Of a stretch of 64,000 nucleotides of DNA, positions 8,548 to 18,682 are shown in pieces. The translations under genes and the position numbers were made by a program. Position 1 is the stretch's first letter. Each line of letters begins with the position of its first letter. The notes under the pieces are model-generated. The model worked only from the letters and a program-made list of their open reading frames with translations. It had not been told where the DNA came from and did not search any database. Source of the stretch: a virus; IMG/VR virus record IMGVR_UViG_3300050015_000743, positions 23,171 to 87,170 of that record. One strand, 5' to 3'.

Positions 8548-11500
8548 ATGGCTGAAGAAAAAAAAGGTGGAACTATATATCAGGAACTTAGTTCGTTTCT
8601 GAATCTCGGTGGTTTTGATGTACAGACTGCACAACCAACGGTATCTGCAAGTACACCGCCTAAAGAGTCGAAGATTATCATTAAAGGTAATTCTCCTGAA
8701 GAAATCTACAGAAAGGGTTTGGAACTGGAACAAAAAAGAGAACTTCAAAATAAGTTTTTCCGTACTACTGATAGAGGTTTTCAGAAGGCTTTACAATATG
8801 AAGCAGCCAGACTCCCAGCATATATTGATTATGAGGGTATGGAATATTACCCAATTATTAGTAGTGCATTGGATTTATTTATGGAAGAAGCAACAACCAT
8901 TGGTTTAAATGGTAAAATGTTGAACATATATTCAAATAAGGAAAGAATCAAGACAATATTAGAAGAATTTTTCTACGATACGGTTAACGTAAATGTTAAC
9001 CTACCATTCTGGGTAAGAAACACTGTTAAATATGGTGATAATTTCGTATTACTTTATGGTGAACGTAAAAAAGGTATTACTCACGTGAAACAACTCGTAA
9101 ACTATGAAATTGAGCGTTTCGAGAGAATTCAGAATGGAAAACCACTGGTGAAATTCAAAGAAAGGATGACTGGTGATGAATTTAACGTATTTGAAATTGC
9201 TCATTTTAGACTTCTTGGTGATGACAAATATTTACCCTACGGAAGTTGCTTATTATCAGATAGTTATATAAAAACAAGCAATGGAATTAAAGAAATTAAA
9301 AACATTTTAAAAGGCGATGTTGTTATTGGTTTTGATATCAAAACACAGAAAAAAATAGAATCTAAGGTATTGGATGTTGTTTGTAATGGAGAAAAACAAA
9401 CATATAAAATATCAACACAGCATAATTATCTTAAGTTAACTGATAATCATAAATTACCATATTACGATTACGATGATGATTTATTTAAAGAAAAATTTGT
9501 TAGTGAATTAAAAATCGGTGACGGATTAATTATAAATAATCATGATGATTATAATGAACAAATAAAAATTAATAAATCTATTGAAATTAAGGAGCATAAA
9601 AATAGAATATATGGTGATTTTGTTAATGATTTAAAATATATTCCAGATTATGTTGATAAAGATTTTGCAAAATTATTTGGATTTTTACTCGGAGATGGTG
9701 GTGTAAATGCAACAAGACCTTATATGGTATATTTTGCATATGGTGTACATGATATTATTAACCAAAAATATATTAATTTATTAGAAAAATACTCAAATAA
9801 AGAAATTTATTTAAGAAAAAATAATAAATATTCAAATGGGATTGCTTCAGCAGTTGTTAATTCAAAATCTTTAGCAACCATATTAAAAAATATGGAATTT
9901 GCTGGAGATTCAAGAACAAAAAGAATTCCAAAATGGTTGTTTTCCGCTTCCACAGATATTAGAAAAGCATTTTTGGAAGGATTACAAGACGCTGATGGGT
10001 CAGTAAATGTGGATAAATGGAATTGTAAAAGATTTGGCATTGAAATGTCTAATTATAGTTTAATTAATGATGTTAAACTATTAGCACAATCATTAGGATA
10101 TAAAACTGGTAGTATTAATAAAAGAAAAAAAAGAAATAATATTATTATTAATGGTATTAAAGTAAAAAATATTGCAGATGCATATCAATTATTTTATTAT
10201 GAGTCAAAAAATGAACAAACAATGTTTTCCGACATAGAAAATAGATTAACCAATGATTTTATTGTCGAAAAAATAAAATCGATTGAATTGGATGAAATTG
10301 GTTTTGTTTTTGATATTCAAGTTGATAATGAAAATCACAATTTTTTTGCAAATAATATTGTTGTTCACAATTCAGTACTTAATAAAGTTCGTAGAGTTTT
10401 TAGACAGTTAATTATGGCTGAAGATGCTATGTTAACATATCGTATTATCAGGGCAGGTGAAAAGAAAGTATTTAAAATTGATGTTGGAAACATTGATGAG
10501 GATGATATCGAAGAATATATCTACAAAGTAGCTACCAAGTTTAAAAAAACTGCACAGGTAGCTCCGAATGACGGACAGATTGATTACAGGTTTAATATAA
10601 TGGGAAATGATGAAGATTATTTCCTTCCAGTGAGAAATGCAAATACTCAAACAGGAATTGAAACCCTCCCGGGCGCATCCAATCTTGATGCAATTCAAGA
10701 TATTGAATATTTACGTGACAATTTATTTATTGGTTTAGGTGTTCCAAAACCATTTCTGAGTTTTCAAGATGCTGCTGGTGCTGGTAAAAACATGGCACAA
10801 TATGATATTCGTTTCGCAAAGAAAGTCAATCGTATTCAACAAGCTATGATTCAGGAACTCAATAAAATGGCAATGATACATTTGTATTTATTGGGTTATA
10901 CTGGCGAAGACCTTAATGATTTTGTTCTTACACTTACTAATCCTTCAACACAACAAGAATTACTTAAAGCCGAATTACTTCGTGAAAAAGCACAGACATA
11001 TGCTGAATTGACACGTGCTGAAGCTGGTATTGCTGCAATGTCACACACAGGTGCAAAACGTATGTTATTTAATATGAGTGATAGAGATATTGTAAATGAC
11101 TTGAAACAACAGAAAATGGAAAAAGTTATTATGCAAGAACTTCAGGATTCACCAGTTACAATCAAGAAAACTGGTTTATTTACCGATATTGATAAGAGAT
11201 TTGGTGAACCTCAAGGTGCTGCAATGGCAGGTGCTCCAACTGGTGGTACTGCTGGTGCTCCACCTGCTGGTGGTGCTCCTGCTGGTATGCCACCTCCACC
11301 TGCTGGCGGTGCTCCAGAAATAGGACTTCCACCTGAAGGCGGTGCTCCTGCTGGCGGTGCTGGTGCTCCACCTCCTGCTGGTGCTGGTGCTCCACCTGCT
11401 GGACTTCCACCTATGCAAGAAAATAGAATGACCGAAGATCAATATAATCTACAACTTGAAAAATTAGTATATGGTGACAGTTACCATCCAGCAGTGCATA

Positions 11501-11697
11501 GAAATGAAGTTAAGCGCAGAGAACTTATAAAAGAGAATGATGAAATTAACGATAACTTAAATAAAAATGCTTTCGATATGGTTAATGAAATTGATGCTTT
11601 ATTAGAAAAGGGTGAAACTATTAATGCCGAACATAAAATAAATGAAACCGAAGATATTGATTTCGAATCAATTGAAAACATTGAAGATATTGAGTAA
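8548..11697 (+). CDS. Portal protein precursor (gp20-like) interrupted by an intein
   Basis: The 1049-residue precursor becomes 674 residues after removal of residues 234-608. Joining the flanks gives LPYGS-SVLNKVRRVFRQL followed by EDAMLTYRI, a hallmark stretch of T4-type portals. The portal is the dodecameric DNA channel at the prohead vertex and the docking point for terminase. The C-terminal extein has an unusual Ala/Gly/Pro-rich tract (precursor residues about 890-957) and then an acidic helical tail. The start is set by a late promoter 23 bases upstream and the sequence MAEEKKGGT. The gene must splice to be functional because the intein interrupts a core portal region. Confidence 0.92.
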   Translation: MAEEKKGGTIYQELSSFLNLGGFDVQTAQPTVSASTPPKESKIIIKGNSPEEIYRKGLELEQKRELQNKFFRTTDRGFQKALQYEAARLPAYIDYEGMEYYPIISSALDLFMEEATTIGLNGKMLNIYSNKERIKTILEEFFYDTVNVNVNLPFWVRNTVKYGDNFVLLYGERKKGITHVKQLVNYEIERFERIQNGKPLVKFKERMTGDEFNVFEIAHFRLLGDDKYLPYGSCLLSDSYIKTSNGIKEIKNILKGDVVIGFDIKTQKKIESKVLDVVCNGEKQTYKISTQHNYLKLTDNHKLPYYDYDDDLFKEKFVSELKIGDGLIINNHDDYNEQIKINKSIEIKEHKNRIYGDFVNDLKYIPDYVDKDFAKLFGFLLGDGGVNATRPYMVYFAYGVHDIINQKYINLLEKYSNKEIYLRKNNKYSNGIASAVVNSKSLATILKNMEFAGDSRTKRIPKWLFSASTDIRKAFLEGLQDADGSVNVDKWNCKRFGIEMSNYSLINDVKLLAQSLGYKTGSINKRKKRNNIIINGIKVKNIADAYQLFYYESKNEQTMFSDIENRLTNDFIVEKIKSIELDEIGFVFDIQVDNENHNFFANNIVVHNSVLNKVRRVFRQLIMAEDAMLTYRIIRAGEKKVFKIDVGNIDEDDIEEYIYKVATKFKKTAQVAPNDGQIDYRFNIMGNDEDYFLPVRNANTQTGIETLPGASNLDAIQDIEYLRDNLFIGLGVPKPFLSFQDAAGAGKNMAQYDIRFAKKVNRIQQAMIQELNKMAMIHLYLLGYTGEDLNDFVLTLTNPSTQQELLKAELLREKAQTYAELTRAEAGIAAMSHTGAKRMLFNMSDRDIVNDLKQQKMEKVIMQELQDSPVTIKKTGLFTDIDKRFGEPQGAAMAGAPTGGTAGAPPAGGAPAGMPPPPAGGAPEIGLPPEGGAPAGGAGAPPPAGAGAPPAGLPPMQENRMTEDQYNLQLEKLVYGDSYHPAVHRNEVKRRELIKENDEINDNLNKNAFDMVNEIDALLEKGETINAEHKINETEDIDFESIENIEDIE
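9247..10371 (+). mobile_element. Intein with LAGLIDADG endonuclease in the portal gene
   Basis: A 375-residue intein in frame. It begins with Cys (CLLSDSYIKTSNGIKEIKN, block A), has a block B TDNHKLPYY (TxxH), and ends VVHN followed by Ser as the first extein residue. Two dodecapeptide motifs mark a LAGLIDADG homing endonuclease: LFGFLLGDGG and FLEGLQDADGS. All residues expected for splicing (Cys1, block B His, penultimate His, terminal Asn, +1 Ser) are present, so splicing is likely active. Base composition is more AT-rich than the flanking extein. Confidence 0.93.
11215..11410 (+). repeat. Ala/Gly/Pro-coding repetitive tract in portal C-terminus
   Basis: About 65 codons of imperfect repeats such as GGTGCTCCTGCTGG and CCACCTGCTGG encode Gly-Ala-Pro-rich sequence. 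It is clearly more GC-rich than the surroundings and is expected to be disordered. It could vary in length by slippage or recombination. Confidence 0.75.
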
Positions 11698-11736
11698 TTA
11701 ATATCTTGTATAAAATAAACGTTTATAACTAATTAC

Positions 11737-11746
11737 AGTATTTATA
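11737..11746 (+). promoter_or_regulatory. Late promoter motif AGTATTTATA
   Basis: Exact motif 19 bases before the ATG at 11766. Confidence 0.6.
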
Positions 11747-11765
11747 ATAAATTAAAGTAAAACAT

Positions 11766-12548
11766 ATGAAAAGTATCAATATAGGAATTGTTAATTTAAT
11801 AGTTTCCAAGAAGTTAAAGGACGCTTACTTCAGTAATGCTTTAATTGAAGAATCAAAAAAATTAACAAATGATTTCTTTACAATCGTAAGGAACTCACCA
11901 ATATTGCAGTTGGAGTTCAAGGTGTTTAATAATATTGAAAACAAACACATTGAAAATGACCTTGCTGCAACCCGTTATATTGACAATAACATTAAGTTGT
12001 TTGAAGTATGGACTCTTAAAGAAATTGAAGCTGAACATCAGAAACTCAAAGCATTTCTTAATGAAGAAGTTCAGGTTGATGACAGCAGAGTTGATTTATA
12101 TGTTGCAATTGGTAATCTTATTAAAGAATCTCTTAGTAATAGTGAAGATGTAGATGTTGATAGCATTCATGAATCATTTACACAAGTATTAAATCATGTT
12201 AAAACAGCAAAACAAACTCTTACAGAAAGTGTTGAACCTGAAGTCGAAGAGGTTGATGAAAATGTTATTGAAATTGCAGTAAATAAATTTAACGAAAGAT
12301 ACGAAACACTTTCTGAAGATGATCGTAATTTATTCATGAAGCTCGTTAATGCCAGCGATAAACAGAAAGAAGATTTACTCGAAGAATATAAAGCAGAAGA
12401 CCTTACTTTATTAGAAAGTGTCAACAAAGAAGCGGTTAAGGATAGCATCGGTAAAGCAATGCAGAAGATTAAAGAAATGAAATTTAATCCCAAAACTGCA
12501 GATGATGATATTATCGGTTTACACGAACTTAAAAAGGGTATACTTTAA
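11766..12548 (+). CDS. Hypothetical helical protein downstream of portal
   Basis: A 260-residue protein, mostly alpha-helical and acidic. The N-terminal half (MKSINIGIVNLIVSKKLKDA) looks folded. An acidic linker near residues 158-175 (EPEVEEVDENV) precedes a second helical domain, ending LHELKKGIL. No family recognised. A late promoter and its place after the portal suggest a head or connector role. It converges with the transglycosylase gene on the other strand; the stops abut at 12548/12549 with no terminator visible between. Confidence 0.55.
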   Translation: MKSINIGIVNLIVSKKLKDAYFSNALIEESKKLTNDFFTIVRNSPILQLEFKVFNNIENKHIENDLAATRYIDNNIKLFEVWTLKEIEAEHQKLKAFLNEEVQVDDSRVDLYVAIGNLIKESLSNSEDVDVDSIHESFTQVLNHVKTAKQTLTESVEPEVEEVDENVIEIAVNKFNERYETLSEDDRNLFMKLVNASDKQKEDLLEEYKAEDLTLLESVNKEAVKDSIGKAMQKIKEMKFNPKTADDDIIGLHELKKGIL

Positions 12549-13421
12549 TTATTGTGCGTCAGCAGATAATGCATTAAAATTAGGATTTGGATATACATTT
12601 ACACCCAGATCATCATAGCCAAAATACATTCCTTTTGTTCCATTAATTGTTTGGGGATATCCCAGATATCTGAATATTTTAAATACATAGTCAATTCCCT
12701 CAATTTGATAATTTGGAGAATATTTGGTTGCACGTTCAATTGTGTTACTATAAGTACCTTTAATAAGTCCCAATCCTCTACTATATCCGAACAGCACCTG
12801 ACTTGTTAATGATGTTTTTCCAACAGCAGCAATAATTTTCATATATCTGAATTGTGCTTTTATCATTATCTCAGGATTATCAATAATATTTTGATGCATT
12901 ATTGGTCTGTTCTTTTTTCCTATTGCACTTGCAACATTATATGTGGTATCATAACTACCACCAATATCAATAGTACCACTTACTATTGCTTGAATTTCAG
13001 CAGTAGTCATATGTGGTGCGATATATGAGTAGTTGTTCGTTATAATAACATTATATACCGCATCAGTAGTGAATTGACCAATTCCCGAAGCAGTACTTGT
13101 GGTTGGATAGTTCCAAACAAAGTATCCAGATTCTTGAAATGCTTGTGCTGCCATAACATTAGCATCCATTTGATACATGTTGCCGTACTTGTTATACCAA
13201 TCAATTAATGCTTCACCTAATTGTTGATTTGTGGTGATAGGAACATTATTATGTCTGGCATGTGAAACCCATATCGTACTTGCTGGTGTTTCAGGGTCGC
13301 AATATGGCAGCACACCTTTATTTTTACCTTGTAGTAATGAATTACCACTACCACTGCAAGCTGCTCGTATGAATGCTTCACCTTTTTGTGTTAATACAAA
13401 TTTACCTGTTTTTGTTGCCAT
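12549..13421 (-). CDS. Lytic transglycosylase-like virion protein
   Basis: A 290-residue protein with an SLT or goose-lysozyme-like core at about residues 85-130. DANVMAAQAFQESGYF carries the probable catalytic Glu, and the following TASGIGQF matches the conserved GxxQ element of transglycosylases. Such enzymes cut peptidoglycan during tail penetration. It lies 2 bases downstream of the giant baseplate-like gene and shares its late promoter, so it is probably a tail-tip enzyme rather than the lysis endolysin. No signal peptide is present. The gp5-like protein in this phage lacks a lysozyme domain, which would fit this enzyme supplying the activity. Confidence 0.7.
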   Translation of the reverse strand: MATKTGKFVLTQKGEAFIRAACSGSGNSLLQGKNKGVLPYCDPETPASTIWVSHARHNNVPITTNQQLGEALIDWYNKYGNMYQMDANVMAAQAFQESGYFVWNYPTTSTASGIGQFTTDAVYNVIITNNYSYIAPHMTTAEIQAIVSGTIDIGGSYDTTYNVASAIGKKNRPIMHQNIIDNPEIMIKAQFRYMKIIAAVGKTSLTSQVLFGYSRGLGLIKGTYSNTIERATKYSPNYQIEGIDYVFKIFRYLGYPQTINGTKGMYFGYDDLGVNVYPNPNFNALSADAQ

Positions 13422-13423
13422 AA

Positions 13424-16400
13424 TTATTGAATTTCAAAACCTTTATACATTGAATTATATCTTGCTTTATCTGCTGCACTTTCACTACCCACACCTCTAC
13501 TAATATCACCTGCCGATAACATGCTTACGTTTGTTTCTTCAGAATCTCCACCGTCAAAGCCAATAAGTGTTGCTGGATTCATTACTCTTGGTACGGGGTA
13601 TCTTAATATTTTAGTACCACTAAAGCTCGTCATCATTCTATTTGGCTCAATTGTGTGTTCTACAGATAATATAATATACGCACCATTAAATAAAGGTACG
13701 TTTTCTAATTGAAAATATTGAGTCGGCTGAATCATAACATTACCCATACCATTAATTGTTGCCCTATATGCACGATTTTCATAAAGGTTATATAAGTTCT
13801 GACCTTTGGGTATTGGCGTAGTTCCTTTTGCGTCACCAGCCAGTCTTGCAAGAATCTGAATACTTTCGTTAGTTTCTGGATATTCCTTACTGTCAATTTT
13901 AATATCAGTGAACATTGATTGGTTTTGTTCACCAAACCTGACTCTGAATGCTCTTACTTGCCTCCAAGGGAAACCACCATAATTTGTTTCTTGTGATTGA
14001 TCTTCGGGACTTGCAGTTCCAGTATCTGGTTTTTTTGTTTGAAAATCACTTGGCATATTAGTTTCATTGCTTATGTCAGTGATACCATCGTCCTTAAAAT
14101 CATTATCCATTCCAGTAGGATAACTTGAAGTTCCACCAACAAACATACATACAAATGCTGCACTGTTTGTTGGAGTACCATTAACATCAATTTTAAATGA
14201 TTCTTCCCATGCCTGATCATTGTATGACATTAAGTTCTGTAATGGAAAAAATTCAAATCCATTTAATGATAATAATTGAGATAGTGCAGTAAAGACCGAA
14301 ATATTTGGGTCATCAAACATCTGTACAAGTGCTTCAGCGTTTATAATCGTATCACCAATTGGATTCATTGCTCTATCTACAAATGCAAATATATCAATTA
14401 AGTTTTTACCAGAAGGATTAAAAGGATATCCTTGAACATTCTTGACATTTGGATTACATAACCATTTATCATTGATATTTTTAAATGAATAGTATGTCTG
14501 TGTTACAATATCTTCATCACCTTTTCTTTTCTCATTGTCAGTATCGGCTTGTTTTAAATCGGTAGCCTTTGCATCAATTTGACTCAATAACGATGTAAAA
14601 AATTTCTTAAAATATATGTCGTTAATTGTTTTATTTGAAGAACTTGCATCGTTTAAACTTTTAATTGATTTATAACCCTTTTGTTCGGTGACTGGTTTAG
14701 TGAATGTTATTTCGCTAAAATTAATAATTTTTGAACCAGTAAGCATTGGCAATAATACGTTTGCAAAACTTTCTCCTGTGTTATCATCATTATTTGGATA
14801 TAAAAGGGATTTATATGCAGCAGCTTTTGCTTTTATATATGCATCATCGCTGTTGTATTGTCCACGAGTACCTACTTTGTCCTGTACTTGAGTGTATGTT
14901 GACTGTAAAGCTGATCTAATTTTAAGATATTGATCATTAAATGTGTTAAATGCTGATTTAAATTCGGCTTTATCGTTAGCTGATAATACATTTTCAATAT
15001 CTCCAATATCCGCAAATATAAAAAGTCCCGAACTTTCCAGATTCTTTCCAGAGCCGTTTGTGAAGAAATTTTTTAATTGGGTAGCTATTCCGTTAGTTTT
15101 TGCATCAATTAACGAACCCATGTATGCGGGTAGATATGATGGAACTTCAATTGCTGCAGGAATATTAAATAATAATCCATTTAAATTTTTTGGATATTTA
15201 TTGAATGGACTTGCAGTATATCCAAAGTTTGATAATAATATTATTGCACCCAATGGTGTGCTTTGATTAATAATGTCGGCATAAATTTCATTATCATGTT
15301 TTGAAAGTACATCAATCCAAACAGTAGGTACGCTTGCAAATGAACTACTACTTAATCTGCTGGCATTTGATGCAATTGAGCCATTAAATCCATTGTTGCT
15401 TAAGAAATATGAATTACCAGTCACTGCCAGTTGGTCAATTGTATTAATTCTATTAAGATTTCTACCACTACTATTTATTGTAACTTTAGCATTTAAAACA
15501 TCGTCAGCATTAAATACCTTAATTACCTCTGGTGTTACAAATCTTGTAATTAAACTCGTACCATTATATTTGGTCTGTACATCCAGTAGTTTTAATGTTG
15601 CGTCTGCTTCCATAGTGTCTTCAATGTACGGTACGTTTTCGGTTGTAAATTGAAACGAACTCTGTGGAATTGCATTGAAATTATTTTTAAAGAATCCTCT
15701 CCTTGTAGTTTCTTGAAATTTATCAATTGGGTCTTCTGAACCTTGTTGTGGGGTTCTAATATTTATTGTTTTACTTGGCGATAACACCATACCTTTATAT
15801 TGAGTAAATTCTTTATCAACGTAAACGTTATCACTTGTAGTTATCGGTATAGATTCTTTTGTTGGTGTGCCTGTACTTGGATTTATTTCAGGAAAATCAT
15901 AAAAGTCGCCATTAAGAGCAGTATTTTCAGATAAATATTTATAAAAAGCATCGGCAGTATTATGATCTTGTGCAAATTGTCTTAAATTTTGACCATATTT
16001 TGAATCAAATATTGATGCGGTTAGATTATATGCTTCTGCTTCAGCATATAAATTAGCATATGCAGCACTTATTTTGCCACCCTTATAAAAATTTGTTGGT
16101 AATGAGCTTTGTGTCAAAATATAAAACCTATTTAATACAATTTTAAGTACTTGATCTATTCTGTTGTCAGAACTTATATTAATTGGTTGACCGTTTACTC
16201 CACCACCAGTACTGGTGTCAACACCAATATATGGACTCTGTAAGTCTGTAGTTCCAAGTGTTGAATCAACTGGTGATATTGGTATCCATTTATTTACACC
16301 ATTTTCATTTTGATTGGCTCTCATGTTGCTGAGTTCAGTATAGTTTTGTTGGCTATTAAAACTATCAATAAAATCTTCCACTAATGAAATTTCTGGAAAA

Positions 16401-18151
16401 GGACGTGGTAATTTTCTGCTTAATTCAATTGGTGCTATTCTTACCTGTCTATAACCACCAGCAACTGGCTGTTGATTTTTTATTATTAATGGAAATGCAA
16501 ATATTTTATTATTGCTAACAGTAATACCATCACTACCGCTACCAGTATCTTTATAGCTACCATCATTAATTATTAATCTTTTATAATCATCAATATTATG
16601 ATGCCTGTTTTCCGCTTCGTCAGATGTATCTTTTATTTTTTTAAAAAACTTATCGACATCATCTAATATAATTTTAAAAATATTATATATTGATGGTCTG
16701 AGTCCAAGATTATCAAGTATTTTCTGATTGATCTTAGTGTTAATTGATTTACTAAGAGTAACTTTTTGTTTTGTTAAATCTGCTTTATTTTTATATAGCT
16801 TATTATAATAATCAGTAACGTCAATTCCAACATATTTGGTCGTGCTACTGGTGCTTGCAGCATTATTTGCAATATTATAGTTATTATCAAATACCTGTGG
16901 GTCTGAAATATCTGTAGTTAATACACTAATTCCATTATCGCTGGCTTTTTGAATAAGACTTGCCTTGAATGCTAATAATTGGCTACCCAATTCATTTATT
17001 AATGCTGCATTGGTTGTAGGCAGTGCTGGACTAATGTTCTGACCAACGATATATGAAATAAATAATCTTTTATTTGTATTTGCTTGTACTCCGCTTACTG
17101 CATTAAACTGAATTGCACTATCATATCCCAATAAAGTGCTTATTGGTGTTATGATTGCCTTTGCGTTATCGGCAGTTGGTTGATTACCTTTAAAGTTATA
17201 GTATGGCAGTGATGCAATTTGTTGCGATGTTGATGGTACTGTTTGCTGTTGTGCTGGTGCTACATCTTTAATTAACATATATGGTTGAGACTGTGCATTT
17301 GATAATTGACTATTAAAGCTGTCCAGTACTGTTATTGCATTATTGTTGTTGGCAATTTTAACAATTACAGCATCATATTCTTTTGTTTCTGTAGAATTCT
17401 TAATATCATCTGAAATTGCAGTATATAAATTCTTCAATTTCATTATTAATTCATATGTGTTGGTTGGTGCGGTATGTGCATCAGGATTAAGCGATATTTG
17501 TGCTGGTGGCATAAGCGGAAAATTAATAACATACCTTAATAATACATCGGTGAGTGGTGCAAATGTTACTGCCACAAATTGTGCGTCAATTATGAAGTTA
17601 CCGTTTTCTGCTTTAAATTCGGTTGTATATTTAACAAGGTGTAATTGATATGATAATGATTTGCCATAATATCCTTTTAATGTAAGATAAAAAATTGGCG
17701 GTGGAAAATCAAATAATATTCTATAAGGTGAGTTTGCACGATTAAAGAAAGCCAAACCTCTTATATCAACAAATTGAATATTGATTTGTGGTACAAATGA
17801 AGAATTGAGCACTACCTTGATACCACTCATACCAAAACCTTCATATTGAATATTATTACCATTACTACCATCATAATAATTTGTGGTAAAATTTAAGAAA
17901 TTTGGATTTTTATTATTTTCATCACCTTCAGTTTGATTTATTCCCATGAAATTAACCCTTGTAGTGCTTTCTAAGCCAGTTGCTTGGATACCATATTTTG
18001 CACTACCTTCTGTTGTAACCAATACACTTCTGCCTTTTCTTACACCATACAACTCTGCGAAAATGAACATATCTTCATATTTAGGTATGCCATTGACAAT
18101 TGTAGTATTGATGTTTACATCAAGTGGGTCAATAAGTTTCACATTACTCAT
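13424..18151 (-). CDS. Very large baseplate or tail structural protein
   Basis: A 1575-residue protein, rich in Asn, Thr and Ser with many short beta segments. A segment near residues 150-215 (FPPPIFYLTLKGYYGKSLSY) and a C-terminal one (PTQYFQLENVPLFNGAYII, then VEHTIEPNRMMTSFSGTKI) look like baseplate hub or tail-tube-fold elements. The latter resembles the ends of gp27- or gpD-like hub proteins. No signal peptide. The late promoter is immediately upstream and the transglycosylase gene immediately downstream. A structural role is fairly sure; the exact T4 counterpart is not. Confidence 0.65.
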   Translation of the reverse strand: MSNVKLIDPLDVNINTTIVNGIPKYEDMFIFAELYGVRKGRSVLVTTEGSAKYGIQATGLESTTRVNFMGINQTEGDENNKNPNFLNFTTNYYDGSNGNNIQYEGFGMSGIKVVLNSSFVPQINIQFVDIRGLAFFNRANSPYRILFDFPPPIFYLTLKGYYGKSLSYQLHLVKYTTEFKAENGNFIIDAQFVAVTFAPLTDVLLRYVINFPLMPPAQISLNPDAHTAPTNTYELIMKLKNLYTAISDDIKNSTETKEYDAVIVKIANNNNAITVLDSFNSQLSNAQSQPYMLIKDVAPAQQQTVPSTSQQIASLPYYNFKGNQPTADNAKAIITPISTLLGYDSAIQFNAVSGVQANTNKRLFISYIVGQNISPALPTTNAALINELGSQLLAFKASLIQKASDNGISVLTTDISDPQVFDNNYNIANNAASTSSTTKYVGIDVTDYYNKLYKNKADLTKQKVTLSKSINTKINQKILDNLGLRPSIYNIFKIILDDVDKFFKKIKDTSDEAENRHHNIDDYKRLIINDGSYKDTGSGSDGITVSNNKIFAFPLIIKNQQPVAGGYRQVRIAPIELSRKLPRPFPEISLVEDFIDSFNSQQNYTELSNMRANQNENGVNKWIPISPVDSTLGTTDLQSPYIGVDTSTGGGVNGQPINISSDNRIDQVLKIVLNRFYILTQSSLPTNFYKGGKISAAYANLYAEAEAYNLTASIFDSKYGQNLRQFAQDHNTADAFYKYLSENTALNGDFYDFPEINPSTGTPTKESIPITTSDNVYVDKEFTQYKGMVLSPSKTINIRTPQQGSEDPIDKFQETTRRGFFKNNFNAIPQSSFQFTTENVPYIEDTMEADATLKLLDVQTKYNGTSLITRFVTPEVIKVFNADDVLNAKVTINSSGRNLNRINTIDQLAVTGNSYFLSNNGFNGSIASNASRLSSSSFASVPTVWIDVLSKHDNEIYADIINQSTPLGAIILLSNFGYTASPFNKYPKNLNGLLFNIPAAIEVPSYLPAYMGSLIDAKTNGIATQLKNFFTNGSGKNLESSGLFIFADIGDIENVLSANDKAEFKSAFNTFNDQYLKIRSALQSTYTQVQDKVGTRGQYNSDDAYIKAKAAAYKSLLYPNNDDNTGESFANVLLPMLTGSKIINFSEITFTKPVTEQKGYKSIKSLNDASSSNKTINDIYFKKFFTSLLSQIDAKATDLKQADTDNEKRKGDEDIVTQTYYSFKNINDKWLCNPNVKNVQGYPFNPSGKNLIDIFAFVDRAMNPIGDTIINAEALVQMFDDPNISVFTALSQLLSLNGFEFFPLQNLMSYNDQAWEESFKIDVNGTPTNSAAFVCMFVGGTSSYPTGMDNDFKDDGITDISNETNMPSDFQTKKPDTGTASPEDQSQETNYGGFPWRQVRAFRVRFGEQNQSMFTDIKIDSKEYPETNESIQILARLAGDAKGTTPIPKGQNLYNLYENRAYRATINGMGNVMIQPTQYFQLENVPLFNGAYIILSVEHTIEPNRMMTSFSGTKILRYPVPRVMNPATLIGFDGGDSEETNVSMLSAGDISRGVGSESAADKARYNSMYKGFEIQ

Positions 18152-18166
18152 TTTTCTGATTTTTAA

Positions 18167-18175
18167 TATAAATAC
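18167..18175 (-). promoter_or_regulatory. Late promoter motif GTATTTATA (minus strand)
   Basis: Plus-strand TATAAATAC, read as GTATTTATA toward the ATG at 18151, with 15 bases between. Confidence 0.6.
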
Positions 18176-18222
18176 GGAGTTATAAAAAATCTACTATTGT
18201 ATTTGCCGATTGAGTTATTCGG

Positions 18223-18232
18223 ACTATTTATT
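18223..18232 (+). promoter_or_regulatory. Weak late-promoter variant ACTATTTATT
   Basis: ACTATTTATT, 21 bases before the ATG at 18254. The G of the usual motif is replaced by C. Confidence 0.3.
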
Positions 18233-18253
18233 ATAAAGTATAATTTTATATAT

Positions 18254-18670
18254 ATGATATTCGCAATAATAGGTCAAAGTAGTGCAACAGTAGGTCATCA
18301 GTACGTTATCATGGGAATGATCGCAATCACTATCGCAATTCTTTCCACGACCATTATTACTGCAATGAAAGCACTCAAGAAAAAGGGTATTGAAATGAAA
18401 CTCATGCAACAGCAACATATTGCAAAAATTGACATGATAAGAAAAGAACAATCAGACGTATTGGAAAAAATCAGACTGGAAATGTTAAAACGTGAAGAAG
18501 AAAGAACACGTCAATGGATGGAAAGCGAAAAAGAAGCGTTACATCTATTGAATGGTGTTTCTATTATTTTGGATTTGAGCGACAAACTTAGTAGAGTTGA
18601 GGGAGAAAAACTCATGAAAAAACTTGAAGAGCTTCAAACTCAAATTAAAAACATAACATCGAAAGACTAA
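18254..18670 (+). CDS. Small membrane-anchored coiled-coil protein
   Basis: A 138-residue protein starting MIFAIIGQSS. I chose this ATG over an in-frame TTG at 18197 because the promoter-like motif lies between them. One transmembrane helix at about residues 15-40 (VIMGMIAITIAILSTTIITA) is followed by a long charged coiled coil (residues 45-138). The topology, one N-terminal anchor and a helical domain, is compatible with a spanin or other envelope factor, but no family is recognised. The next small gene follows after 12 bases. Confidence 0.55.
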   Translation: MIFAIIGQSSATVGHQYVIMGMIAITIAILSTTIITAMKALKKKGIEMKLMQQQHIAKIDMIRKEQSDVLEKIRLEMLKREEERTRQWMESEKEALHLLNGVSIILDLSDKLSRVEGEKLMKKLEELQTQIKNITSKD

Positions 18671-18682
18671 TTTTAATTAAAA

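Noticed and set aside
11176-11442. Ser/Trp/Arg-rich minus-strand frames opposite the portal repeat tract
   Set aside because: They are reverse-strand translations of the Ala/Gly/Pro repeat, with no leader or promoter.
18197-18253. TTG-initiated extension of the small membrane protein gene
   Set aside because: It spans the promoter-like motif; the ATG at 18254 gives a compact N-terminus before the transmembrane helix.
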